Source: Rhizobium sp. AAP43
Lineage (GTDB): Bacteria; Pseudomonadota; Alphaproteobacteria; Rhizobiales; Rhizobiaceae
Reading direction: 5' to 3'
Assembly: GCF_001296045.1 (NCBI RefSeq)
Contig: NZ_LJHS01000019.1
Coordinates: forward strand, 169,283 to 233,282
DNA length: 64,000 nucleotides
The notes beneath the pieces were generated by a model. It was not told the DNA's origin and did not search any database. It saw only the letters and a list, made by a program, of their open reading frames with translations. The number at the start of each line of letters is the position of its first letter. Within the stretch, counting starts at the first letter, position 1. A program made the translations under genes and the position numbers. Positions 37,392-46,898 of the stretch are shown here, in pieces.

Positions 37392-38282
37392 ATGCCGCTC
37401 CTGACGCGTGCCGAAATAGTCAATCACCCCCTGTTCCCATCGATTGAAAAACAGATCGCCGGGCACCTGATCGGAATCCACAACAAGACCCCGCGGATGT
37501 CGAGGCTGAAGGCCTCCCATCGCAAATGGCTTCTGACACAATCGCTTTTCTCTCTCGCCTTGCGTCGCAATCCCGAAGACCCACTGTCGGGCCTGACAGC
37601 GACGCGTTTCATCGAGACAGCCATGCGACTGGGCGCAGCGAGCCGAAACACGGCGACTGCCTACCTCGCCGAACTCGTGGCCTACAAGTTTCTGCGCGAC
37701 ATTCCCGACGTCCCCGACAAGCGGGTGCGGGTCCTGGAGCCAACGGAAATCAGCCTTGAAGGCATGAGAAGCTGGTTTCACGGCCATATGGCATGCCTGG
37801 ACCGGCTCGACGGCGGTGCACGAGAACGCACCTGCCTCGCAGACGATCGCATTTTTCGGTTGGCGCAGCCTATGGCCGCCGATGCACTGGTGGAGGAGCC
37901 GCTTTGGCGGGATCCCCCGGAGACCATCGGACATTTTCTGTGGTCGGATCTTGGCGGCATGATACTTCACGATCTGATTGCCAGGCTCGACAGCGTCGAC
38001 CGTTCCGCTGACCGCGTGTTTGCAGGCCCCGTGACACTCGTCGAGTTGAGCGATGGCTATCAGGTATCCGCAACGAACCTGAAGCGGATGTTCAAGAAAG
38101 CGGAGAGTGACGGCCTGCTCGGATGGGAACTGCCCCGCCGGCGAGGGAACCTCTGGATGAGCCAACGCTTCATCGAGGACTACTTCATCTGGCAATCGGC
38201 AAAATTCGCCCACTTGGACCTGGCCTATCACCAGGCAACTGCGACACTCGGCATCGTCGAAACGACTGTCGCTGCGGCCTGA
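37392..38282 (+). CDS. Unknown protein with winged-helix-like C-terminal half
   Basis: A 296-residue soluble protein that I do not assign to a named family. Several stretches look helix-turn-helix-like: TATRFIETAMRLGAASRNTATAYLAELVAYKFLRD near residues 60-95, and VTLVELSDGYQVSATNLKRMFKKAESDGLLGWELPRRRGNLWMSQRF near 215-260, where a DNA-reading helix and a basic wing could lie. A regulatory role is plausible but not proven. It is a single gene, 187 bp after the transferase gene. Confidence 0.7.
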   Translation: MPLLTRAEIVNHPLFPSIEKQIAGHLIGIHNKTPRMSRLKASHRKWLLTQSLFSLALRRNPEDPLSGLTATRFIETAMRLGAASRNTATAYLAELVAYKFLRDIPDVPDKRVRVLEPTEISLEGMRSWFHGHMACLDRLDGGARERTCLADDRIFRLAQPMAADALVEEPLWRDPPETIGHFLWSDLGGMILHDLIARLDSVDRSADRVFAGPVTLVELSDGYQVSATNLKRMFKKAESDGLLGWELPRRRGNLWMSQRFIEDYFIWQSAKFAHLDLAYHQATATLGIVETTVAAA

Positions 38283-38292
38283 TGTTGGTCAC

Positions 38293-38700
38293 CTAGGTCT
38301 TGCTGGCATCGAAGGCTGGAAGGGCTTCAGAGATTTCGTAGAAGTCGCCCTTATCAGCGCAATAGATGTGATAGCCACCTGTAAGACCAGTCGGCTTATC
38401 GAAGAGACCCGCCATCAGCGAGATGATCTCCTCGCCGTCGGCTTTCCAGAAAAGCGCTGATCCGCAATGGCGACAAAATCCACGCTCGGCATCCGGACTC
38501 GACCGATAGCGGCTGACATGCTCTTCGCCTGAAATGTGGACCGCACTCGTTGGGGCGCTGGTCGTCGCATAATAGAGACCTGTCTGCCGCCGACACTGAG
38601 AGCAATGGCAGAAGCTCACCGGTGCCAAATCACAATCCACAGTCACTGTGACTGCCTCGCACAGGCAGCGACCATGATGCGGCCCAGTCGTTCCAACCAT
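38293..38700 (-). CDS. GFA/CENP-V family zinc protein
   Basis: A 135-residue Gfa-like protein. Zinc-binding motifs are GRCLCEAV near residue 12, FCHCSQCRRQTG near 31 and FCRHCGSALFWK near 75, the family's paired Cys clusters. The family was named after glutathione-dependent formaldehyde activation, but most members have no proven activity. ATG start at 38700. It converges with the upstream unknown gene with only 10 bp between stops. Confidence 0.88.
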   Translation of the reverse strand: MVGTTGPHHGRCLCEAVTVTVDCDLAPVSFCHCSQCRRQTGLYYATTSAPTSAVHISGEEHVSRYRSSPDAERGFCRHCGSALFWKADGEEIISLMAGLFDKPTGLTGGYHIYCADKGDFYEISEALPAFDASKT

Positions 38701-38865
38701 ATCTTGTCCTCCAAGCGATCTCCAAGAGAATCTTTATGAGGACGGGACTGGGGTCAAACGCCGAAAACTGATGCTTGGCTTCAATTGGCCGAAATGAGGC
38801 CCATCGCCAATCACATTAAACCTCTGGCAGATCCCTGGCGGAAAAACCGGGAGATGATCACAAAC

Positions 38866-38899
38866 AAAAAGAGCCGGTCGATCAGGACCGGCTCTTTCT
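38866..38899 (-). terminator. Terminator of the DAHP synthase gene
   Basis: Stem GAGCCGGTC / GACCGGCTC with a 6-base loop, flanked by AAAAA on the left (U-run for the minus strand). Confidence 0.88.
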
Positions 38900-38927
38900 A
38901 ACGTCAGCATGGATTGCGCGGCACTCC

Positions 38928-40304
38928 TCAGCCGTTCGCGACCATCATGCGCTTTTCGTCACGACCGCTCTTCATGCGTTCGGCAAGCAGGAAGGCGAGT
39001 TCCAGCGCCTGGTCCGCGTTGAGACGCGGATCGCAATGGGTGTGGTAGCGATCAGCCAGATCGTTGCCAGTCACTGCACGCGCGCCACCCGTGCATTCGG
39101 TCACGTCCTTGCCGGTCATCTCGATATGGATGCCGCCCGGATGCGAGCCTTCCGCACGGTGGATCTGGAAGAAGCTTTCGACTTCCGACAGGATCCGCTC
39201 GAAGGGACGGGTCTTGTAGTTGTTGAGCGTGATCGTGTTGCCGTGCATCGGATCGCAGGACCATACGACCTTGCGGCCTTCGCGCTCAACCGCACGGATG
39301 AGCCGCGGCAGGTGCTCGGCAACCTTGTCGTGACCGAAACGGCAGATCAGCGTCAGACGGCCGGCTTCGTTCTGCGGGTTCAGGATGTCGATCAGGTTCA
39401 GAAGGTCGTCCGCCTGAAGCGACGGGCCGCACTTCAGACCGATCGGGTTCTTGATGCCGCGGCAATATTCGAGATGCGCATGGTCAGCCTGGCGGGTCCG
39501 GTCACCGATCCAGATCATGTGGCCGGAGGTGGCATACCAGTCACCCGAGGTGGAATCGACGCGCGTCAGCGCCTCTTCATAGCCGAGAAGCAGGGCTTCA
39601 TGGCTGGTGAAGAAATCGGTCTCGCGCAGGCTCGGATTGTTCTCCGACGTGATACCAACGGCCTTCATGAAGTCCATGGTTTCGGAGATACGATCCGCCA
39701 GCTTGCGGTAACGTTCAGCCTGCGGGCTATCCTTGACGAAGCCCAGCATCCACTGGTGCACGTTCTCGAGGTTGGCATAGCCACCCATGGCAAAGGCGCG
39801 CAGCAGGTTCAGCGTGGCCGCCGACTGGCGGTAGGCCATCAGCTGACGGTCCGGGTTTGGAATGCGGGCATCAGCGGTAAACTCGATCCCGTTGATGATG
39901 TCACCGCGGTAGCTCGGCAGCTCCACATCACCGATCTTTTCCATGTCGGACGAACGCGGCTTGGCGAACTGGCCGGCGATGCGACCAACCTTGACCACCG
40001 GCAACTGCGCACCAAACGTCAGGACAACAGCCATCTGCAGGAAGGCACGGAAGAAGTCGCGGATGTTGTCCGCACCATGCTCGGCAAAGCTCTCGGCGCA
40101 ATCGCCGCCCTGAAGCAGGAAGGCGTTGCCTTCCGCGACCTGGGCCAGCGACTTCTTGAGGCGACGGGCTTCGCCCGCAAAGACCAGCGGCGGATAGGTC
40201 GAAAGCTGCTGCTCGGCAGCCTTCACTGCATCGAGGTCCGGATAGGCCGGAACCTGCTTGATCGGCTTCTGCCGCCAGCTGCTCGGGGTCCAATTCTGCG
40301 CCAT
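38928..40304 (-). CDS. Class II 3-deoxy-D-arabino-heptulosonate-7-phosphate synthase
   Basis: A 458-residue plant-type (class II) DAHP synthase, the first step of the shikimate pathway, joining PEP and erythrose 4-phosphate. It opens with [20 protein letters not shown], followed by [40 protein letters not shown], and late [10 protein letters not shown] and [18 protein letters not shown] with metal ligands. The bacterial gene name varies (aroF/aroG), so none is given. ATG at 40304 has AGG eight bases upstream; GTG at 40313 is possible. Confidence 0.95.
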   Translation of the reverse strand: MAQNWTPSSWRQKPIKQVPAYPDLDAVKAAEQQLSTYPPLVFAGEARRLKKSLAQVAEGNAFLLQGGDCAESFAEHGADNIRDFFRAFLQMAVVLTFGAQLPVVKVGRIAGQFAKPRSSDMEKIGDVELPSYRGDIINGIEFTADARIPNPDRQLMAYRQSAATLNLLRAFAMGGYANLENVHQWMLGFVKDSPQAERYRKLADRISETMDFMKAVGITSENNPSLRETDFFTSHEALLLGYEEALTRVDSTSGDWYATSGHMIWIGDRTRQADHAHLEYCRGIKNPIGLKCGPSLQADDLLNLIDILNPQNEAGRLTLICRFGHDKVAEHLPRLIRAVEREGRKVVWSCDPMHGNTITLNNYKTRPFERILSEVESFFQIHRAEGSHPGGIHIEMTGKDVTECTGGARAVTGNDLADRYHTHCDPRLNADQALELAFLLAERMKSGRDEKRMMVANG

Positions 40305-40743
40305 GGTCGTCACCTGTCTCGATTAGAACTGCGGCATCCTCCCGGCCGCAACGGATGGGGGCTTATAAACGGTTATGCATAGGTTGGAAAGCCGCGATTT
40401 CGGGAGATTCGCACCACGTTTCGACGCTTCTGGAACATTCAGCAGACAGTCTGCTGAGCATGCGAAAACGGAAGCATGAAGGGCACCCCTCCCCCTTCAT
40501 AACCCAAGAGATCCGCAGGATAATCCCGTTATCCACAGCCACAGCGACGCCTGCCCCCATGGATTGTGTTGCAATCCGAAACACTCTGACGGAAGCTTTC
40601 CTTCATTCGAATATGCCGATTGGGCACAGATTCGTCAGGAGGTCAGCTTCACGCAGGTTTCGAGAATTACCGGTCATATTGAGGGGTATGGAGGCATGTT
40701 CAGAAGTCGCAAGACTTCAGGCGTATCTAAAGAGGAACGCGTT
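40305..40743. other. 439-bp intergenic region between DAHP synthase and the small membrane peptide gene
   Basis: Holds the divergent promoters of the DAHP synthase gene (minus) and the small peptide gene (plus). No further gene, tRNA or riboswitch was recognised. The open frames that cross it have no family features. Confidence 0.4.
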
Positions 40744-40860
40744 ATGGCGTATGATTGGACTGGCGTACAAACCCGCAGAACCCGCAGAATGCGGATCTTT
40801 CTTTTTTCGACGCTTGCCATTGCAGCAGCGGCATTCTCTCTCGGCCACTTCGGCCTGTGA
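40744..40860 (+). CDS. Small single-pass membrane peptide (38 aa)
   Basis: A 38-residue peptide: a basic cytosolic N-terminus (TRRTRRMR) and one membrane segment (IFLFSTLAIAAAAFSLGHF). ATG at 40744 has GAGG eight bases upstream. This size and layout (start, Arg-rich run, one helix) recur as small ORFs in rhizobial genomes, but I cannot name it. Upstream in-frame extension is possible (ATG at 40696) and less likely. Confidence 0.5.
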   Translation: MAYDWTGVQTRRTRRMRIFLFSTLAIAAAAFSLGHFGL

Positions 40861-40910
40861 TGATCAGGGGCATGCGCCCCACCCGATCTCCGATATTACA
40901 CAAGAACATT

Positions 40911-40930
40911 GGGGCGCCTGGTAGCGCCCC
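40911..40930. terminator. Possible terminator after gor
   Basis: Seven-base stem GGGGCGC / GCGCCCC with loop CTGGTA between the small peptide gene and gor. The U-run is poor on both strands. Confidence 0.4.
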
Positions 40931-40940
40931 TGTCTGTGCG

Positions 40941-42329
40941 TCAGACACGTTCTCCATTGCGGATACGGTAACTTGGCGCATACATGGTGACCAATTCCTC
41001 TGCTGCCGTTGGATGAACCGCCATCGTTCGATCGAAATCGTCCTTGGTGCATCCCGCCTTCAAGGTGATGCCAAGCAGCTGCGCCATTTCGCCCGCATCA
41101 TGACCGAGAACATGCGCGCCGACGACCTTGCGGTCCGCGGCGTTGACGATCAGCTTCATGATCATCTTTTCAGTGCGGCCGCTTAGCGTCGCCTTCATCG
41201 GCCGGAATTGCGCCCGATACACTTCCAGTTCCTGATATTTGCGCGAAGCTGCCTCTTCAGACAGTCCGACAGTCCCGATCTCCGGCTGCGAAAACACCGC
41301 GGTCGCAATCAGATCATGATCCGGCTTCGTCGGCTTGCCTCTGAACTCGCTCTCGATGAAGCACATGGCCTCGTGGATCGCGACCGGTGTCAACTGCACA
41401 CGGTCGGTCACATCGCCGAGCGCGAAGATGCTCGACACATTCGTCCGCGAATAGTCGTCGACGATGATGGCTCCACGCTCATCAACTTTGACGCCAGCGG
41501 CCTCAAGTCCAAGCCCGGAAGTATTGGGGTCTCGACCAAGCGCCAGCATAACCTGCTCCACAACCAGCCGCGTCCCGTTCAACGTATCAACTTCGAGGTT
41601 GCCGGCCGCCGACTTTGACACCGAGGCAATGTGATCCTGGCAGATGATGCGGATCCCCTTCTCGACCATCGCCTCATGCAAGCCACGGCGCATGTCCAGG
41701 TCGAAGCGGCTCAGGATCTCAGCGCCGCGATAAATCAAGGTTGTTTCGACGCCGAGCCCATGGAAGATGTTCGCGAATTCGACCGCGATGTAACCACCGC
41801 CAGCGATCAGGATTGAGCGTGGGAGGCTGTCCAGATGGAAGGCTTCGTTTGAGGATATGCAGTACTCATAACCCGGCAGAGCGGCATGCGGATTAGGCGT
41901 CCCGCCAACCGCAATCACGATGCGTTCGGCTGTGACCTCCTTGCCGTTCCTGACGAGGCGCACGCTGTTTGGCCCGGTGATTTCGGCGCGACTTTCGATA
42001 ATTTCGACACCGGCCCCTTCGAGCCCCTTGCGGTAGAGACCTTCAAGGCGCGCGATCTCGCGGTCCTTTGCGGCTAGGAATGTCGGCCAGTCGAAACGCG
42101 CCTCGCCCACCGTCCAGCCATAGCCGGCAGCATCCTCGAAATGTTCGGGATATTGCGATGCGTAGACCATCAATTTTTTAGGCACGCAGCCACGAATGAC
42201 GCAGGTGCCGCCAAGACGATACTCCTCGGCGATCGCCACACGTTTGCCAAGCCCGCCGGCGAGACGCGCGCTACGCACGCCGCCGGATCCGCCTCCGATG
42301 ACGAAGAGATCATAATCGTACTGGCTCAT
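40941..42329 (-). CDS. gor: Glutathione-disulfide reductase
   Basis: A 462-residue flavoprotein reducing GSSG with NADPH. The FAD-binding GGGSGGVRSARLA is followed by the redox-active disulfide GGTCVIRGCVPKK (Cys near 43 and 48). The NADP-binding GGGYIAVEFANIFHGLGVETTLIYRG and the C-terminal HPTAAEE with the catalytic His-Glu pair complete the family set. Start at ATG 42329; an upstream extension to 42404 looks non-coding. It defends against oxidative stress, which in rhizobia supports symbiosis. Confidence 0.96.
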   Translation of the reverse strand: MSQYDYDLFVIGGGSGGVRSARLAGGLGKRVAIAEEYRLGGTCVIRGCVPKKLMVYASQYPEHFEDAAGYGWTVGEARFDWPTFLAAKDREIARLEGLYRKGLEGAGVEIIESRAEITGPNSVRLVRNGKEVTAERIVIAVGGTPNPHAALPGYEYCISSNEAFHLDSLPRSILIAGGGYIAVEFANIFHGLGVETTLIYRGAEILSRFDLDMRRGLHEAMVEKGIRIICQDHIASVSKSAAGNLEVDTLNGTRLVVEQVMLALGRDPNTSGLGLEAAGVKVDERGAIIVDDYSRTNVSSIFALGDVTDRVQLTPVAIHEAMCFIESEFRGKPTKPDHDLIATAVFSQPEIGTVGLSEEAASRKYQELEVYRAQFRPMKATLSGRTEKMIMKLIVNAADRKVVGAHVLGHDAGEMAQLLGITLKAGCTKDDFDRTMAVHPTAAEELVTMYAPSYRIRNGERV

Positions 42330-42385
42330 CGCTGGCTCCTTATGCGCGTGCAAATTCAAACCGGATATAGGGTGGATCCCAGGCA

Positions 42386-42414
42386 AAAAGAAAGCCCGGG
42401 ACATGTCCCGGGCT
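42386..42414 (-). terminator. Terminator downstream of rpiA-DUF2059
   Basis: Perfect ten-base stem AGCCCGGGAC / GTCCCGGGCT, with an A-rich run AAAAAGAA on the left that gives a U-run for the minus strand. Confidence 0.85.
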
Positions 42415-42436
42415 TGAATGTTTCGTCAAACGCCAC

Positions 42437-42961
42437 TCAGGGCTTCGGCGCTTGCGCCTGCACGGCCTGGAGAAGGCTGTCATTGACCTCTTTTTCCAGA
42501 TCGCGAGCGACGCCGGCAGTCCAGATGTCGGCTGCCTTCAGCAGTTCGCGTGTGGCGATCGGGCCGTCCTTGAGAAGTTTCTTGCCCGTTTCGCTGCTGT
42601 AGAAAGCCGTCATTTCCTGCAGTTCTTCCGCGGTGAAGGCCTTGGCGTAAACCAGGGCAGCCTCACGCTCCAGATCACCGCGACGGCTGGCGAGCTTAAG
42701 GGCGGATTCCTCGACCTTCATCGAAATCTCGTCTTCGAGGTTCGGATAGGCCTGGATGAGCTGACCGGTCAGCCGGTCCATGATGTTCGGAAGAATGGCA
42801 TCGAAACGGTTGGTGACGCCAAGCGCCGAAATGGCGCTGCGAGCAGCCTGAAGGTGCTCGGGCGCAACATCCTGCGCCTGCGCCGAGACACCGCCCAGCA
42901 TGACGCTGCCGGCGACGACGGCGATCGATGCGAAACGGCCGAAACGCGAAATGCTGATCAT
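42437..42961 (-). CDS. DUF2059 exported protein
   Basis: A 174-residue exported protein with a signal peptide ([23 protein letters not shown], cleavage near residue 29). The DUF2059 core is [27 protein letters not shown], where the (F/Y)xSxxGK motif is diagnostic. The protein is all-helical. Function unknown. The start codon overlaps the stop of rpiA (ATGA), so it is translationally coupled to a central carbon gene, although it is exported. Confidence 0.88.
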   Translation of the reverse strand: MISISRFGRFASIAVVAGSVMLGGVSAQAQDVAPEHLQAARSAISALGVTNRFDAILPNIMDRLTGQLIQAYPNLEDEISMKVEESALKLASRRGDLEREAALVYAKAFTAEELQEMTAFYSSETGKKLLKDGPIATRELLKAADIWTAGVARDLEKEVNDSLLQAVQAQAPKP

Positions 42962-43680
42962 GAAATTCTATGCTCCTGTTCGTATTTAGCCTTCATCTCT
43001 CGCGCGCCCGCCGGTCCGGCGATGATTGCGAGGGACGCAATGTTTATGAAGAGACCGTGCTCGACGACGCCGGGGATCGCGTTCAACTGGGTCGCCAAAG
43101 CGTCTGCATCAGGAATGCGGCCAAATGATGCGTCGAGGATCAGGTGACCGCCATCCGTGGTGAACACACTCTCATCCGAGCGGGCCCGAATCTTCATCTC
43201 TCCCGAGAGCCCCAACTTCGCGCAGAGACGCTCAATGGCGATCTGCGTTGCGGCCTGACCAAAGGGATTGATCTCGATCGGCAGGGGGAAAGCGCCCAGG
43301 CAATCGACCACTTTCGTCTCGTCGGCGATCACGATCATCCGGTGCGATGCTGAAGCGACGATCTTCTCCCGCAGCAAGGCCCCACCGCCTCCCTTGATCA
43401 GCCGTAGCTGGGCGTCGATCTCATCCGCGCCGTCAATGGTGAGGTCCAGCTCGGGCAACTCGTCGAGCGACTTCAAGGGCACGCCCAGTTCGACGCACAG
43501 CCGCGCAGTCCGCTCCGATGTCGGCACACCTTCGACCTTGAGGCCTTCGGCGACCTTTTCCGCAAGCAGGCGGACAAATTCCTCCGCCGTCGAGCCCGTC
43601 CCAATCCCAAGCCTCATCCCGTCTTCGACATGTGCGAGCGCCGCTGCTGCGGCCTTGATCTTCATTTCGCGCGCGTCCAT
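42958..43680 (-). CDS. rpiA: Ribose-5-phosphate isomerase A
   Basis: A 240-residue RpiA interconverting ribose 5-phosphate and ribulose 5-phosphate. Family motifs are [13 protein letters not shown] near residue 24, the catalytic block [11 protein letters not shown] near residue 80, [16 protein letters not shown] near 94, and [22 protein letters not shown] at 43680. It is divergent from gph and coupled with the DUF2059 gene. Confidence 0.96.
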   Translation of the reverse strand: MDAREMKIKAAAAALAHVEDGMRLGIGTGSTAEEFVRLLAEKVAEGLKVEGVPTSERTARLCVELGVPLKSLDELPELDLTIDGADEIDAQLRLIKGGGGALLREKIVASASHRMIVIADETKVVDCLGAFPLPIEINPFGQAATQIAIERLCAKLGLSGEMKIRARSDESVFTTDGGHLILDASFGRIPDADALATQLNAIPGVVEHGLFINIASLAIIAGPAGAREMKAKYEQEHRIS

Positions 43681-43821
43681 GCGCCAAAAGCTCCCGATCG
43701 TTTCGATGAAAGCTGTTTACACGGCCAAATCGCTGAACGAAAGCCCCGGACATGCTGGCGCGTTGCCTTTCAAGCGGATTTGGCCTAACGCCGGACCAGG
43801 CGGCATTTGCGGAAGGGCATC

Positions 43822-44493
43822 ATGGAAAAGACAACCATCGTCTTCGATCTCGACGGCACACTGGTCGATACGGCACCGGATCTCGTTGGCAGCCTCAATC
43901 ACACCATCGCAGCCAGAGGCCTCGCCCCGGTGGGCTATGAAGACCTGACATTCCTGGTCGGCCAAGGTGCGCGCATGATGATCCAGCGGGCGTTTGCCCT
44001 GCGCGGCGTGCCAATCGAAGACAGCGAACTACCAGATCTCATGGACCGGTTCATCGCCCATTATCGCGGCGCCATGCCGGGCATGAGCCGACCCTATCCG
44101 GGCGTCGTCGAGGCGCTGGAACGGCTGCAGGCAGCGGGGCACGTACTTGCCGTCTGCACCAACAAGCTGGAGGAACTTGCCGTCCCGCTTCTCAAGGGGC
44201 TGGGTCTGGAGCATTACTTCGCAACAATCGCGGGCGGAGACACCTTTCCCGTCCGCAAGCCCGATCCCGACCACATCGTCCAGACCGTCATCAAGGCAGG
44301 CGGCAATGCGGACCGGATCCTGATGATCGGCGACAGCATCAATGATATCGCAGCCGCCCGTGGCGGCGACATCCCGTCGATCGCGGTCACATTCGGCTAT
44401 TCGGACGTCCCTGTCGAAACGCTCGGCGCCAGCCACATCATTGCGCATTTCGACGAACTGACGCCGGACCTCGTCATCTCACTGACACGCTGA
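43822..44493 (+). CDS. gph: Phosphoglycolate phosphatase (HAD superfamily)
   Basis: A 223-residue HAD hydrolase. HAD motif I is FDLDGTLVDTAPDL at the N-terminus with the nucleophile Asp; motif II is the Thr of AVCTNKLE; motif III/IV is KPDPDHI and MIGDSINDIAAAR. The pattern matches Gph, which removes 2-phosphoglycolate formed by DNA repair or photorespiration-like side reactions. ATG at 43822 with GGAAGG upstream is chosen over a TTG at 43807. Other phosphomonoester substrates are possible. Confidence 0.88.
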   Translation: MEKTTIVFDLDGTLVDTAPDLVGSLNHTIAARGLAPVGYEDLTFLVGQGARMMIQRAFALRGVPIEDSELPDLMDRFIAHYRGAMPGMSRPYPGVVEALERLQAAGHVLAVCTNKLEELAVPLLKGLGLEHYFATIAGGDTFPVRKPDPDHIVQTVIKAGGNADRILMIGDSINDIAAARGGDIPSIAVTFGYSDVPVETLGASHIIAHFDELTPDLVISLTR

Positions 44494-44503
44494 GCCCAAA
44501 CTA

Positions 44504-44529
44504 AAAATGGCGGGCCCTGCCCGCCATTT
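44504..44529. terminator. Bidirectional terminator between gph and the L,D-transpeptidase gene
   Basis: Stem AAATGGCGGG / CCCGCCATTT with a 5-base loop between convergent genes; T-rich mainly for the minus-strand transcript. Confidence 0.8.
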
Positions 44530-44545
44530 CGACTGTTTGGCGCAA

Positions 44546-46462
44546 TCAAGCCCGCGGTGTGCGCGCGTCCGTGGTCACCTTGAACGCCTTCTGCGTAGCC
44601 GTATCGCGCCCATAGACATCGTCGAAATACTGAACGACGCCATTCTTGTCCGGCCATGCCGTGAAATAGGACACATAGACCGGGATCTTCTGCGGAACCT
44701 GAACGGCCCGGTTCTGCCCCGTCGCGATCTGTCGTCCGATCTCCTCGACCGTTGTCCCCATGACGGCAGCAGCCATCACACGCGGCTCCGCGAGACGCAC
44801 GCAACCATGGCTGAGAGCGCGCATGTCACGCTTGAAATAGCTCTTCGACGGCGTGTCATGCATGTAGATCGCGTGATCGTTCGGGAACAGGATCTTCAAT
44901 TCGCCGAGCGCATTGTCGCCACCCGGTGGCTGGCGCACATCGACGGCATGCGTGCTGTACCAATCGACTTGGCTCGAAGCGACCTTGCGACCGCCATAGG
45001 AGACTTCGTAGCCCAGGCGATCAAGATAAGAAGGGTCCTGTCTCAGCTTCGGGAGCATCTCGTTGACGATGATCGACTTCGGCACGCCCCAGTAGGGGTT
45101 GAACTCGACCGTCTGGATCTGGTCCTGGAAGAAAAAGGTCTGGTTCGCTTTCGATCCCACGACGACGCGCATGGACAGTTCTTCACGGCCGTCATTGATG
45201 TAATGGACATTGAAGGCGGGCTGGTTGATGAAGACGTAACGCTGACCCAAATCCGCCGGCAACCAGCGGACAGCTTCCATGGCAACTTTCAGCTTCTCGA
45301 TCTTCTCGGCATTGCTGTGGCCAGTCATGGCGCGGATCGTGGCTGGGCCAACCACACCATCAGGCTTCAACCCCCGTTCCTTCTGGAAGGCCTTGACGAG
45401 CTCGACCAGTTCGGGACCGTACTGCGTGCTCTGACCGAATGCAGTGAAGGTCTCGGCATGATCCTTCAGCACAGCCTCAGATGCCACCTGCTTGATCGCA
45501 CCAACCACGTTCACCAGTTCGGGATTGGCCTCTCCCGGCTTCACCACGGTGCCGGCCGCAACGGTGATCGGCTGCGCACTGGCCTGACTGTCTTCCGCCC
45601 GCAACCGCGCGAGTTCATCGCGCATGGCGACGAATTGTGGGCTCTGCGGATTGCGCGAACGCAAATAGGCCGCCACATCTGGGCTGCGACGCAGCATATC
45701 GAGCACCGGCGCGAGATTCACCGACTTGCGCTTGAAATCATAGTAGCCCGAGATCCGGTTCGGATCGATACGGCCTCGCGTCGTATCCTGGACGTAAGTG
45801 AGAACTTTGGCCGAGAGAGCCAGTTCGAATGACATGAGATCACGCAGCGCGCGGTTGGGATCCGCCGGATCATTGACGGCAGCAGGAGCAGTCAGAGCAT
45901 AGTCTTCGGGCGAAAGCCCGTACTGGTCGGCTTCCGTCAAGGCATCCAGCATCTGACGGCCACGCTCGCTCACACCGTTCGGCGTGACCCAGATCAGCGG
46001 CTTCTGTGTATCCGAATAATAGGCTTCGACGACCTTGGCCACGTCATCGGTAGCGCGCACCTTAACCTCTGCCGCAAAACTGCGAGGCTCGAGCGGCGCT
46101 GTAGTCGTCGGCGCGACAACTGGCGCTGCGACATCAGCACTACCGACAGCGGCAGGTGTCGAAGGAGCATTCGAAGGCGCTGAGGCCTTGATCACAATCA
46201 GCCTCGTCGCTTCAGGCTTGTAGGTATAATACTGCGGTCCCTTCACCTTCGGCAAAGGTTCCGGATCGCCCATCTCCAGGCCGCCGCGCGCCTGCTGTTC
46301 GAGGCTCATCGGAGCCGACTGCTGCTGCTGCCTTGCCTGTCTGCCTGGCCCGCCGCGCAGAAGATCAAGAAGCGTCGTTGCATCGGCTTGGCTGGGCATG
46401 CCGCCGAGCACGGTGGTGACCGCCAGGAAGGCCGTGAACATGGCGCTGCGGTTTATCGTCAT
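44546..46462 (-). CDS. YcbB-like L,D-transpeptidase
   Basis: A 638-residue periplasmic peptidoglycan crosslinking enzyme. A signal peptide (MFTAFLAVTTVLGGMPSQADA) is followed by an Ala/Pro linker, a YcbB-like scaffold region (ADDVAKVVEAYYSDTQKPLIWVTPNGVSERGRQML), a PG-binding repeat ELVKAFQKERGLKPDGVVGPATIRAM, and a YkuD domain with catalytic SHGCVRL near residue 552. It makes 3-3 crosslinks, common in Hyphomicrobiales that grow from the pole. ATG at 46462 (GAGAG upstream) is preferred to 46483. Confidence 0.92.
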   Translation of the reverse strand: MTINRSAMFTAFLAVTTVLGGMPSQADATTLLDLLRGGPGRQARQQQQSAPMSLEQQARGGLEMGDPEPLPKVKGPQYYTYKPEATRLIVIKASAPSNAPSTPAAVGSADVAAPVVAPTTTAPLEPRSFAAEVKVRATDDVAKVVEAYYSDTQKPLIWVTPNGVSERGRQMLDALTEADQYGLSPEDYALTAPAAVNDPADPNRALRDLMSFELALSAKVLTYVQDTTRGRIDPNRISGYYDFKRKSVNLAPVLDMLRRSPDVAAYLRSRNPQSPQFVAMRDELARLRAEDSQASAQPITVAAGTVVKPGEANPELVNVVGAIKQVASEAVLKDHAETFTAFGQSTQYGPELVELVKAFQKERGLKPDGVVGPATIRAMTGHSNAEKIEKLKVAMEAVRWLPADLGQRYVFINQPAFNVHYINDGREELSMRVVVGSKANQTFFFQDQIQTVEFNPYWGVPKSIIVNEMLPKLRQDPSYLDRLGYEVSYGGRKVASSQVDWYSTHAVDVRQPPGGDNALGELKILFPNDHAIYMHDTPSKSYFKRDMRALSHGCVRLAEPRVMAAAVMGTTVEEIGRQIATGQNRAVQVPQKIPVYVSYFTAWPDKNGVVQYFDDVYGRDTATQKAFKVTTDARTPRA

Positions 46463-46898
46463 TCTCACTCTCGTCTCTTCCATCTGAGTCCCAAGGACTC
46501 ACCGCCCATGCGGGCATTCGTGCTGATCTTTAGGCGATCGGCGATTACTTGAAAAGTTGGCCGCCCAATCGAGCCGGTAACTCTCTCGGTCAACTTCGCG
46601 TGACACGATAGGCCCTGATGATGTGCTGCATCGGAACTAGGCGTGACCATCAGTTAAATTTCCCTAAACCTTAAACATTCGTTCACAGGGCTGCAGTGAT
46701 CGCTCTCACTGTGATGGCAGATTGCGGGCAGGCGTCACCCAAATATGACAGGGTCCGGACAAATGTGTGGCGGAGGATGAAAGCTGGGATATTCATTAGT
46801 TGACTTAACCAATCAAGATTGAGACCTGCTTGTATCCGTGGCGCACACACCTAAATCCAGACCTGATACCGACCGAGCCGACAGAAGGATGACATCCA
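46463..46898. other. 436-bp divergent intergenic region between L,D-transpeptidase and fumC
   Basis: No gene recognised. It should contain both divergent promoters. A CtrA-like pair TTAA-N7-TAAA (46654-46668) and a further TTAA at 46671 occur in an AT-rich patch about 190 bp from the transpeptidase start. Confidence 0.35.

Noticed and set aside
39036..40382. 448-codon plus-strand frame opposite the DAHP synthase gene
   Set aside because: The minus-strand enzyme is unmistakable; the antisense frame shows no domain and arises from GC-rich third positions.
44507..45832. 441-codon plus-strand frame opposite the L,D-transpeptidase gene
   Set aside because: The minus-strand protein has a signal peptide, PG-binding and YkuD motifs; the antisense frame has none and also crosses the terminator.
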